Positions 44,250 to 52,066 of a stretch of 64,000 nucleotides of DNA are shown piece by piece. The position numbers were made by a program, and so were the translations under genes. The notes below the pieces were generated by a model. The model saw only the letters and a program-made list of their open reading frames with translations. It was not told the origin of the DNA and searched no databases. This DNA comes from JAXLQL01 sp046331625 (lineage in GTDB: Bacteria; Acidobacteriota; Terriglobia; Bryobacterales; Bryobacteraceae), in the NCBI GenBank assembly GCA_046331625.1, contig JAXLQL010000006.1:1-64000 (forward strand), read 5' to 3'. Numbering within the stretch: position 1 is the first letter of the stretch; every line of letters starts with the position of its first letter.

Positions 44250-45641
44250 ATGTCCGCTAGTCTTCTCATCGTCGACGACGAACCCAACACCCTCGCCTCG
44301 CTCGCCCGAGCTTTCCGGCTCTCCGGCTACGAAGCCACCGTCTGCGACAACGCCGCACGTGCACTCGACCTCCTCCGCGCCCAGCGCTTCGACCTGATCC
44401 TTTCCGACGTCGTCATGCCCGGCGTCGACGGCCTGTCCCTTCTCGAACAACTCCGCGGCGCGGGAATCTCCACGCCCGTGATCATGATCTCCGGTCAAGC
44501 CACTGTCGAAATGGCCGTGAAGGCCACGCGACTCGGAGCGGTGGACTTTCTCGAAAAACCGCTCTCCACCGACAAGCTGCTGCTCACGGTCGAAAATGCC
44601 TTGCGCCTGACGCGGCTCGAGCAGGAGAATCGCGAACTCCGCCAGCGGGTCGGCAGCCACGAAGTGATTTGGGCGAGCGACGCCATGCGCCGTGTGATGG
44701 CGCAACTCGATCGCGTTGCCGCCACCGAGACTCGCGTCTGCATCCTCGGCGAGACGGGCACCGGCAAGGAACTGGTGGCGCGCGCCATCCACGCCCGCAG
44801 CCCGCGCGCCAAAGGTCCGTTCGTCACGCTCAACTGCGCGGCTGTCCCCGCCGAGCTCATCGAATCGGAATTGTTCGGCCACGAAAAGGGTGCCTTCACC
44901 GGAGCAGCCGTGCGCCATCTCGGCAAGTTCGAGCAAGCGCACCAAGGCACGCTTTTTCTCGACGAGATTGGCGACATGCCGCTCACCATGCAAGCCAAGC
45001 TGCTGCGTGTGCTGCAAGAGGGCGAAGTGGAGCGCGTGGGCGGAGGCAAGCCAGTTTCGGTGAACGTTCGGGTGGTGGTTGCCACGCACCGCAATCTCGA
45101 AGAACTCGTCCGCGCGGGCCAATTCCGCCAGGACCTCTTCCATCGTGTCTACGTCTTCCCCTTGTTCCTGCCTCCGTTGCGTGACCGCTCCGGCGATCTC
45201 GCTGTGCTGCTCGACCATTTCTCGCGCGAGATCTGCCAGCAAAACGGATGGAAACCGCGCGGGTTCACTGAGCCCGCGAAGGCGATGCTCGCCACGTATG
45301 ATTGGCCGGGCAACGTGCGCGAGCTCCGCAACGTGGTAGAGCGCTTGCTCCTGCTGGCCGATCAGGAAGTGGACAGCTTCGCCGTGCAACTCGCGCTTCC
45401 GCAACTGCGCGAACCCGAGGATCCGCCGCCGCAATCCGCCGAAGCCGGTACACTCGCCGCGCGCGTGGAAGCCTTCGAGCGCGATGCGCTGCTGGCCGAA
45501 TTGCGCCGCCAGCAGTTCCGCATGACCGATACTGCCCGTGCATTAGGACTCGAACGGAGCCATCTATATAAGAAGTGTCAACAACTCGGAATTGACCTGG
45601 CAAAGCTTCGCGGAAAATCGAACCGTGACGACGGGGAATGA
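44250..45641 (+). CDS. NtrC-family sigma-54-dependent response regulator
   Basis: A 463-residue activator. The receiver domain has the phospho-acceptor D53 in LILSDVVMPG. The AAA+ domain has Walker A GETGTGKE near 168-175, the sigma-54 contact loop GAFTGA at 214-219 intact, and Walker B LFLDEIGDM. The C-terminal Fis-type HTH (MTDTARALGLERSHLYKKCQQLGI) completes it. It should activate sigma-54 promoters when phosphorylated by the adjacent kinase. Paired kinase/NtrC-type regulators accompany PEP-CTERM/exosortase systems in other bacteria (PrsK/PrsR), which fits the neighbourhood, but the kinase here looks NtrY-like. Confidence 0.96.
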   Translation: MSASLLIVDDEPNTLASLARAFRLSGYEATVCDNAARALDLLRAQRFDLILSDVVMPGVDGLSLLEQLRGAGISTPVIMISGQATVEMAVKATRLGAVDFLEKPLSTDKLLLTVENALRLTRLEQENRELRQRVGSHEVIWASDAMRRVMAQLDRVAATETRVCILGETGTGKELVARAIHARSPRAKGPFVTLNCAAVPAELIESELFGHEKGAFTGAAVRHLGKFEQAHQGTLFLDEIGDMPLTMQAKLLRVLQEGEVERVGGGKPVSVNVRVVVATHRNLEELVRAGQFRQDLFHRVYVFPLFLPPLRDRSGDLAVLLDHFSREICQQNGWKPRGFTEPAKAMLATYDWPGNVRELRNVVERLLLLADQEVDSFAVQLALPQLREPEDPPPQSAEAGTLAARVEAFERDALLAELRRQQFRMTDTARALGLERSHLYKKCQQLGIDLAKLRGKSNRDDGE

Positions 45642-45643
45642 CT

Positions 45644-45694
45644 TTGACATCGCTTGCGGACTCTGTCACTATGGTGGGGCACTGCTAGTTTGAC
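45644..45694 (+). promoter_or_regulatory. Two consensus -35 hexamers upstream of the RRM gene
   Basis: TTGACA occurs at 45644-45649 and again at 45689-45694 in the gap before the RRM protein gene. Matching -10 boxes are poor (CACTAT at 45667-45672 is the best for the first). If used, the mRNA has a leader of about 120-160 bases. Confidence 0.25.
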
Positions 45695-45833
45695 AGTTCG
45701 GCCCATTGCGTGATCGCGACCCTCCCGTAGAGTTCCCTTCCACTTGGTGACCGGCTCCCTGGCTTCAGTGTTTGATTTGGTTCTGGCCTCTCGCGCGCCG
45801 ACGCGGGGCGCCGGAAAGGAGTGCGAATTTCGA

Positions 45834-46157
45834 ATGAGGTTGTACGTAGGAAATCTTCCCTTCAAGGCAGGCGAGAGTGAGGTCGAAGCCTTCTTCGCAT
45901 CGGCCGGTTTTCCGGTGGACAATGTGTCCGTAGTCCGTGACAAGTTCTCAGGCGAGGCGCGCGGATTCGGGTTTGTGGATATCAACGACGAAGCCGTGGG
46001 CGCCAAAGCGGTCGAAGCCTGCAATGGCAAAGACCTGATGGGCCGTGCATTGGTGATCAATGAAGCTCGGCCGATGACCCCCGGCGGTGGACGCCGTGAG
46101 GGCGGCGGTGGCGGCGGTGGCCGGGGCGGCGACCGTGGCGGCCGCGGGCGCTACTAG
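45834..46157 (+). CDS. RRM RNA-binding protein with glycine-rich RGG tail
   Basis: A 107-residue protein consisting of one RNA-recognition motif: RNP2 LYVGNL at 3-8 and RNP1 RGFGFVDI around 43-50, followed by a glycine/arginine tail (GGRREGGGGGGGRGGDRGGRGRY). Bacterial RRM proteins of this type are usually cold- or stress-related RNA chaperones. AAGGAG at 45816-45821 supports the ATG at 45834; the open frame before it has no family similarity. Monocistronic by position, convergent with the permease gene. Confidence 0.95.
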   Translation: MRLYVGNLPFKAGESEVEAFFASAGFPVDNVSVVRDKFSGEARGFGFVDINDEAVGAKAVEACNGKDLMGRALVINEARPMTPGGGRREGGGGGGGRGGDRGGRGRY

Positions 46158-46158
46158 C

Positions 46159-47382
46159 TCAGAGCACGTCGGCAAACGCCTTGCGGAATTTCCGGAAACA
46201 GGCGTAGCCGGCCAGGAAAACTAACAAAGCGATCAACCAGACGCCGGCCAGGCTCGTCCAGGCTGGCGTTTGATTTTCCAGCAGCACTCGGCGGTAGTTC
46301 GCGACCAACGCGTAAATGGGGCTGAGCCGCAAAGGCGCCGCCGCCCAAGCTGGCAACTGCGACTCCGGGTAGCAGATCGGTGTGAGGAAGAAAACCAGCG
46401 TCAGCAGGAACCCGATCGATTGCCCGAGGTCGCGCAGGAACACGCCGATCGCCGCGAGTCCCCACCCGAGCCCGATCGTGAGCAGCAGTTGCGGCGCAAC
46501 GATCACGGGTAGCCACAGCGCCGTAACCGGAATCGCGCCGCGTGACGCCACGAGTAATCCGAGGAAGATCAGCAGTGCGAATCCTTCGGTCACCAGTCCC
46601 GCCATCGCTTGGCTCACCGGTAGCGTCTCGATGGGAAATACCAGCTTCTTGACGAACACGCGATGCTCGGCCACCACGCCCGGTGCGCGGCCCACCGCTT
46701 CGGAAAACGGCAGCCAGCACAGCATGCCCGCCAGAAAATAGAGCACGAAACCCGCGTGGCTCGGATCGTTCCCGAATCGCGCCTGCATCACCACGCCGAA
46801 CACGAAGAAGTAGGTGAGCATCAGCAACAGCGGATGTAGGATCGTCCACGCGACATCGCCGAGCGAACCGCGATACCGAGCCGTGATCTCGCGGCGCACC
46901 AGCGATCCGATGAGCCGCCGGTTCTGCCAAGCCGTTGCGAAAGGCTCGGTGAAAGCCGCAACAAGCTTGCGCGGCCAATGGTGCCGGTGGACTCGTCCGA
47001 GAGTGGTCACCTCGGCGCGATCCACATGCGCGCCGGCCTGGCCCACCGCAGCCTCCACGAGTAAGAATGGCCACTGCTGATCGAAGAACCATCCTTCCGC
47101 TTCGCTGCGCGGCGAGACATAGAGGTGATAACGGCCTGGCTCCACTGGCAACGGAATCTGGAGCGCGTAGTCGCGCGTGGCGCCCGGAGCAAGGTCCTGC
47201 TCGAGAGCGAGCCAATCGCCTTCGCTGATGAACCGCGCGGTGTGCGGATCATAGATCTGCCAGCCGAGGCACACGTGATCGGCCGGACTCCAGCGCTTCT
47301 CTGACCGGTTTTCGAGTCGAAACCGAAGCGCGACGTTCGCGCCTTCGGCGTGCGTTTCGATGTCGAGGTAGCCAGCGCTCAT
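46159..47382 (-). CDS. Wzm-type polysaccharide ABC permease with N-terminal beta domain
   Basis: A 407-residue protein. Residues about 145-407 are an ABC-2 permease of the O-antigen/teichoic-acid exporter type (SLVRREITARYRGSLGDVAWTILHPLLLMLTYFFVFG, and FFLTPICYPES in a later helix) with six membrane helices. Residues 1-115 form a separate beta-sandwich-like domain (LDIETHAEGANVALRFRLENRS..., PLPVEPGRYHLYVSPRSEAEGW), resembling the carbohydrate-binding domain normally found at the C-terminus of the ATPase partner Wzt. That placement is unusual. No ATPase gene is next to it. It overlaps the start of the minus-strand run with the 87-residue protein by four bases. Confidence 0.85.
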   Translation of the reverse strand: MSAGYLDIETHAEGANVALRFRLENRSEKRWSPADHVCLGWQIYDPHTARFISEGDWLALEQDLAPGATRDYALQIPLPVEPGRYHLYVSPRSEAEGWFFDQQWPFLLVEAAVGQAGAHVDRAEVTTLGRVHRHHWPRKLVAAFTEPFATAWQNRRLIGSLVRREITARYRGSLGDVAWTILHPLLLMLTYFFVFGVVMQARFGNDPSHAGFVLYFLAGMLCWLPFSEAVGRAPGVVAEHRVFVKKLVFPIETLPVSQAMAGLVTEGFALLIFLGLLVASRGAIPVTALWLPVIVAPQLLLTIGLGWGLAAIGVFLRDLGQSIGFLLTLVFFLTPICYPESQLPAWAAAPLRLSPIYALVANYRRVLLENQTPAWTSLAGVWLIALLVFLAGYACFRKFRKAFADVL

Positions 47383-47642
47383 GGCTTTTCTTCAGGCGCG
47401 ATCGGCGCCTCGCACCCGAGCACACCGAGCGCCTTCGCCTTGTGCTCGCTTTCCACGTAGAAGAACGCGCCGGCTCGCTCGCGCCGGAAGATCACGCCGC
47501 CCAGATAGTAGTCGACCTCGACGAGATAGTCGATGCCGGCCTCGGTGAGCTTCGTTTCCGTGGCGAGCGCTTCCTCGAGACGCTTGGCGATGTAGACGAG
47601 ATCTAGCGGGCGGTCGCCGAAGAAGTCCGGTTCTTGTTTCAC
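47379..47642 (-). CDS. Small conserved-looking protein, unknown function
   Basis: An 87-residue acidic protein starting at a GTG (VKQEPDFFGDRPLDLVYIAKRLEEAL) that overlaps the PIN gene stop by four bases and in turn overlaps the permease start. The pattern (LVYIAKRLEEALATETKLTEAGIDYLVEVDYYLGGVIFRRERAGAFFYV) has the regularity of a real compact alpha-beta fold and resembles short acidobacterial hypothetical proteins. No known domain recognised. Confidence 0.72.
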   Translation of the reverse strand: MKQEPDFFGDRPLDLVYIAKRLEEALATETKLTEAGIDYLVEVDYYLGGVIFRRERAGAFFYVESEHKAKALGVLGCEAPIAPEEKP

Positions 47643-48082
47643 GCAGAACTCTCGCGTAGCTCTCGTACAAGTTGATGGATCGTTACGACTCGGATCCCGC
47701 GCCTGTCGCAGAATCCAACCACATCCGCGTGAAACAAGTGGCGATCCTCTGTGCACAGAAAATCGGCACCACCAGCAAGCGCGGTATAAACAATTCGGTC
47801 GTCGCCGGGATCCTCGGGCACGATTCGTGGCCCTTCATACGGGACCACGATGTTCGCTATTCCCCGCATCCAAACCACGAAGTCCCTAATTTGGACCGCA
47901 GACAGGCCGTACTTTGCGTTCACATGAGGATAGTGGAGAACCCGCCGGACCTCGGTGAGAATCTCCTCCGAGGAGATCAACGTAGCACCGGAGGTCCGAG
48001 CCAGGTTCACGATCGTCAGGTTGCCGTCGCGCCCCTGTCCTGCCGCCCGCACCCAGGTCATGGTGTCCAGGCAGACCTTCAT
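47639..48082 (-). CDS. PIN-domain toxin
   Basis: A 147-residue PIN-family ribonuclease: MKVCLDTMTWVRA holds the first conserved aspartate, EEILTEVRRVL the acidic helix, and EDPGDDRIVYTALAGGADFLCTEDRHLF the C-terminal acidic cluster. This matches the putative toxin group COG1569-like. Its ATG overlaps the upstream antitoxin stop (ATGA), forming a VapBC-like pair with antitoxin first. Confidence 0.88.
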   Translation of the reverse strand: MKVCLDTMTWVRAAGQGRDGNLTIVNLARTSGATLISSEEILTEVRRVLHYPHVNAKYGLSAVQIRDFVVWMRGIANIVVPYEGPRIVPEDPGDDRIVYTALAGGADFLCTEDRHLFHADVVGFCDRRGIRVVTIHQLVRELRESSA

Positions 48083-48369
48083 TCCGGATTGCGCCTCACG
48101 AACTCGATCGCCTCAGCGATGATTTCGTCCATCTCTTCAGGCGGTGTTCCTCGCGAGTTCTCCTCCATGATTCGGCAGATCTTGGCGATCTCCTCAAAGG
48201 CCCGCACGCGCTCTTCGCCGGTAGCCGCCTCTTTCACAACGCGGTCCACATCCGCCTTCACGAAAATTCGTTCGCCTTCTTCCAGACGGCGCCCCATCAG
48301 ACTCTCGACGGCTTGCCGCTGCTCCGGCGCGAGATCGCGTACCCGGTAAGAGACGGATTCGGGATGCAT
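48079..48369 (-). CDS. Antitoxin partner of the PIN toxin
   Basis: A 96-residue helical, acidic protein (MHPESVSYRVRDLAPEQRQAVESLMGRRLEEGERIFVK...) whose stop overlaps the PIN toxin start by ATGA. The central ERIFVKADVDRVVKEAATGEERVRAFEEI is typical of antitoxins of PIN pairs. An ATG five codons upstream would place the start inside the TonB receptor gene's last codons; I prefer 48369, which avoids the overlap. Confidence 0.78.
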   Translation of the reverse strand: MHPESVSYRVRDLAPEQRQAVESLMGRRLEEGERIFVKADVDRVVKEAATGEERVRAFEEIAKICRIMEENSRGTPPEEMDEIIAEAIEFVRRNPE

Positions 48370-48377
48370 GGCATTCT

Positions 48378-51300
48378 TCACCATAGCAGCTTCAACCCGA
48401 ACTGAATCTGCCGCGAGTCGATCCGCGTGGAGCTGATTTTGCCGAAGTCCGGGTTCTGCGTGTGCCGGTCCCAGGCAGGGTTCAGAATCGTCGTGGCCGA
48501 GGGTACGATGAAGTCGCGGTTGGGGAACGAGTACTCGGGATGGTTCGTCAGGTTGAACACTTCGGCGCGGAACTGCAGCGCCGTTCGTTCCGTGATCCGA
48601 AAATTCTTGAGCAACGAAAAATTCCCGGTGGCCAAGCCGTCAGCGTTGACGATGTTGCGTCCCGCGTTGCCGAAGTTGCCGAGAGGCGTGGGCATGCGCC
48701 GCACGAAATCCGGACCAGGGATGAACAGGAACGGGAATGACGTCACTGCTACGGGCGGAAGCACGAACGCGCTCGTTTTGAACCACTGGTTCACTGTCTT
48801 GGGTCCGTTGTTCGGATCGCCAGCCAGATCGGGCCGCCCGCGGCGCGACGAACCGATGCCGTAGTAGTCTCCGATCAAGTTAACAGAGAAGGGCAGTCCT
48901 GTTTCAAACATAAGGATGCCACCCACTTGCCACTCGCGCGCCAGCCAGTGCTTGCCGAGCGGCAACTCATAGGCGAAGCTGCCCACCAGGCGGTGCCGCA
49001 CATCGAACGCCGATCGCGCCTTCTCTGGACCCTTGTTGAACGGATTCTGGTCACTGGCCGAAGCATCGTTGATCGGAATCCCGAGGCTGTCGTTATCGAT
49101 CGACTTGGCCCAGTTGTAACTCGTGTCGAACGTCAGCCCGCGCGTGAATCGCTTCTGCAGTCGCAAGCTGCCCGAGTGATAGGTAGAGAATCCACTGTCG
49201 TTCATGAGGAACGAGTAGAAGACACCAGGCGCCTCGGGCAAATTGTTGAACCGCAGAAACGCTGGACCCTGCACCGCGATCTCCGGCGGCGGACCACCGG
49301 TGAATCCACCTTGCCCCGGGATCCCGATGTTCGCATTGGCGCCGCGATTGGCGGGCGTGGTACCGCCCGGCTCCGCTCCCGGCCGCGGATAGTTGTAGAG
49401 GCGATTCGAGAACAGCTTGGTCCCCTTCGAGCCCACATATGCGGCGCTCAGAGTCATGTTGCCGGGCAGGGCGCGCTCCACGGTGAAGTTCCACTGCTGT
49501 ACGTAGCCGGTGCGGAAATCCACTTTCGGAAACTGGCTGATGTTGATCACGGGTGACGCGGGAATCTCCGCGCCGGCTCCAGCGATGGTGGTGGGCCGCG
49601 CCGGAGTTCCCGCGCTCGCAAACTGCACCTGGATCCGATTGGAGTACGGCGGCTGTGTGGAAAGCTGCGCGCGCGTCGAGTACATGGGCCGCGAGTAGAA
49701 GATGCCGTATCCGCCGCGGACCACCATGCGCCCGTTGGCCGAGGGATCCCACGCGAAGCCGAAGCGCGGCGCGAAATTGTTGCGGTCATTCGCGAGAATG
49801 CCGCGTGGGAGCCCCAACTCTTCGGTGGTCTTCACCGGGTACGTGAACGTCCCGGCCGGATTTCGCACTGAAATCGCCGTTGCGGAAAACCCAGCCGCAT
49901 TGCTCACGAAGATCGGGTTGGCCGTCTTGCCGCCTTGGCTCGGTACGATGAACACCTTGCGATCGGGATCGAACGTCGCAATGCGATCGTACTTCTCGTA
50001 GAGTGACCCGAAGAACTCGTAGCGGACACCGAAGTTGAAGGTGAGCCCGCGCGCCACGCGCCAGTCCGTCTGCGCGAACGCCGCATACTCGTTCCCGAAC
50101 ATATAGGCTTCGTCGATCTCGGCGAGATTGAACGTGTCGGGATGGCCGAGCAGGAAGTCCGCGAACGGCATGCCGCTGAATGGTCCCGTGGTCCCCGCGC
50201 CGAACTGATACTGTCCGCGCGGAATCTGGTACGAGTTGGGCGCAAACTGCACCCGCCTGTAGAAGCCGCCCATCTTCCACGTGTGGCGACCCGTGATTCC
50301 CGTGAGTTGATACTCGCCCGAGTACTCGTTGTTGCGCCGCGTGATGGTGAACTCGATGTCGCCGAACTCCGGGTAGCCGACGACGAAGAAGCGCGGATAG
50401 CCGCGCTGATCGGCGGCGAGATCCGGTATGCCTTGCAGCTTTTGCTCGCGAGCGAAGTTGTTGCCCGCGTTCTGCGGAAACTGTCCGCCTGAGACGCGGT
50501 TGTATCCGAGGCGCAACTCGCCCAACAGCCTCGGCGAGAAAGCGCGCGTCCATCCCACCACCGCATTTCGGCTGTTCAGAGTCAGGAAGTTGCCGAAACC
50601 CGGCACCGCCGAGCGCACCGTGCCCAGCACGCTTCGCGTTCCAAACGGCAGGAAGCCTTTCGCATTGGCGCCGATGAAGCGCCCATACACGCGGTCGCGC
50701 TCGCTGTAGTTGCGGTCCACGCGGGCGACGAACTGGTTCGTCGTGTTCTCCTCTTTCGGCTGCGCAATGTAGTTCTGCGAGAAGCCCGGCAAGTTCGGAA
50801 GCGGAAGCAGGCTGAGCGCGGCGCGAGCCGTCGGGTCAACGCGCTGCTGCGGGACCACGTTCGGCGTGGCGAACGGCTGTCCAGTGAAGGGGTCGAGCAC
50901 GCGCACGCCAGGGATCTCGCGGAAGTCGCCCGCCCGCATCGCCACCGTGGGCAGCGTCTGCAACTGCGTGATGGATTTGCGCACGCGCAGCCCTTCGTAG
51001 GATCCGAAGAAGAACGTCTTGCTCTTCTCGATCGGCCCGCCGAGCGACACGCCGAACTGGTTCTGCTGGAACGGCGGGATGTCGGCCTTGCGGTCTCCGT
51101 TCTTGTCGATGAGGTCGAAGGAATTACGCGCATCGAGCCGGCTGTTGCGGAAGAACTCGAACGCGGATCCGTGGAATTGATCGGTGCCGGACTTGATCGA
51201 TAGATTGATGTTTGCCCCGCCTTGTCCGCCCGCCTCGGCGGCATACGAAGACGATTGCACCTTGAACTCTTGAATCGCATCGATCGAAGGCAGCACGGTC

Positions 51301-51908
51301 GGCGAATTGTAGAAGCGATCGTTTGCGGAGATGCCGTCGATCGAGTAGTAGTTGTCAGACTCGCGAGCGCCGTAGACGGTGATGTTGGGCCCAGCCAGAT
51401 TCCCGGTGAGTTCCGAGCGTAGGCTGCCGCCAGCATTCTGCACCACGCCGGGCGTGAGCTTGGCGAGCTCGAGGAATTGCCGGCCGTTGAGCGGCAGGTC
51501 CACGATGCGCTTGTTCTCGATCACGGCTCCGCGCGCGCCCGTTTCAGTTTCCACCAGCGGCGGGGGCGCGGTCACCTCCACCTTTTCCACCACGGTGCTC
51601 GGCTTCAACGAGAGGTTGACGCGGACCACGCGATCGAGCTCCAGCGGAATCTGCGACGCGATGCCAGAGGCGAATCCGGCCGCCTCTACTTCCACGCGAT
51701 AGTTTCCAATCGGAAGCAGCGGCAACACGTATTCGCCGCTCTGCGCAGTGGTGCCTTGACGTTGAAAGCCAGTTGCCTCGTTCACGGCCTTGACGGAAGC
51801 GTTGGCAACCGGCAAGTTCTGACCATCCGTAATGTTCCCGACAATGCTTCCCGTTGTCGTTTGAGCCAGCAAGCTGCAACTCAGTAGCAGAAAAAGGACG
51901 ACGCCCAT
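48378..51908 (-). CDS. Oar-like TonB-dependent receptor with CarboxypepD_reg domain
   Basis: A 1176-residue outer-membrane protein. Signal peptide (MGVVLFLLLSCSLLAQ), an N-terminal carboxypeptidase-regulatory-like beta-sandwich (about 20-105, SIVGNITDGQNLPVANASVKAVNEATGF), a plug domain (about 125-235, with VDLPLNGRQFLELAKLTPGV), and a long 22-strand-type barrel to the C-terminal tryptophan (QFGLKLLW). This architecture is the hallmark of the expanded TonB-dependent receptor family of Acidobacteria, thought to import plant polymers or oligosaccharides. No TonB box was identified. Divergent from the EF-G paralogue. Confidence 0.95.
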   Translation of the reverse strand: MGVVLFLLLSCSLLAQTTTGSIVGNITDGQNLPVANASVKAVNEATGFQRQGTTAQSGEYVLPLLPIGNYRVEVEAAGFASGIASQIPLELDRVVRVNLSLKPSTVVEKVEVTAPPPLVETETGARGAVIENKRIVDLPLNGRQFLELAKLTPGVVQNAGGSLRSELTGNLAGPNITVYGARESDNYYSIDGISANDRFYNSPTVLPSIDAIQEFKVQSSSYAAEAGGQGGANINLSIKSGTDQFHGSAFEFFRNSRLDARNSFDLIDKNGDRKADIPPFQQNQFGVSLGGPIEKSKTFFFGSYEGLRVRKSITQLQTLPTVAMRAGDFREIPGVRVLDPFTGQPFATPNVVPQQRVDPTARAALSLLPLPNLPGFSQNYIAQPKEENTTNQFVARVDRNYSERDRVYGRFIGANAKGFLPFGTRSVLGTVRSAVPGFGNFLTLNSRNAVVGWTRAFSPRLLGELRLGYNRVSGGQFPQNAGNNFAREQKLQGIPDLAADQRGYPRFFVVGYPEFGDIEFTITRRNNEYSGEYQLTGITGRHTWKMGGFYRRVQFAPNSYQIPRGQYQFGAGTTGPFSGMPFADFLLGHPDTFNLAEIDEAYMFGNEYAAFAQTDWRVARGLTFNFGVRYEFFGSLYEKYDRIATFDPDRKVFIVPSQGGKTANPIFVSNAAGFSATAISVRNPAGTFTYPVKTTEELGLPRGILANDRNNFAPRFGFAWDPSANGRMVVRGGYGIFYSRPMYSTRAQLSTQPPYSNRIQVQFASAGTPARPTTIAGAGAEIPASPVINISQFPKVDFRTGYVQQWNFTVERALPGNMTLSAAYVGSKGTKLFSNRLYNYPRPGAEPGGTTPANRGANANIGIPGQGGFTGGPPPEIAVQGPAFLRFNNLPEAPGVFYSFLMNDSGFSTYHSGSLRLQKRFTRGLTFDTSYNWAKSIDNDSLGIPINDASASDQNPFNKGPEKARSAFDVRHRLVGSFAYELPLGKHWLAREWQVGGILMFETGLPFSVNLIGDYYGIGSSRRGRPDLAGDPNNGPKTVNQWFKTSAFVLPPVAVTSFPFLFIPGPDFVRRMPTPLGNFGNAGRNIVNADGLATGNFSLLKNFRITERTALQFRAEVFNLTNHPEYSFPNRDFIVPSATTILNPAWDRHTQNPDFGKISSTRIDSRQIQFGLKLLW

Positions 51909-51991
51909 CTCTATTCACTTTAAACTGCCGAAGCCTGGAAGTCAGCTTTCACGGCCAAGTTTCAAACCGGTAACGGCGGATGGGCGGGCTG

Positions 51992-52000
51992 TGGTAATAT
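51992..52000 (+). promoter_or_regulatory. Candidate extended -10 promoter of the EF-G paralogue
   Basis: TGGTAATAT fits an extended -10 element (TG-n-TAATAT), about 66 bases before the EF-G start. No good -35 box is seen, as is usual for extended -10 promoters. A small hairpin (ACGGGC / GCCCGT) lies in the leader near 52016-52033. Confidence 0.4.
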
Positions 52001-52066
52001 CACGAGCTTGGAAGCCACGGGCTCCCGGGCCCGTAGCGTCGAGCGAACGATTCCAGGAGCGACCAA

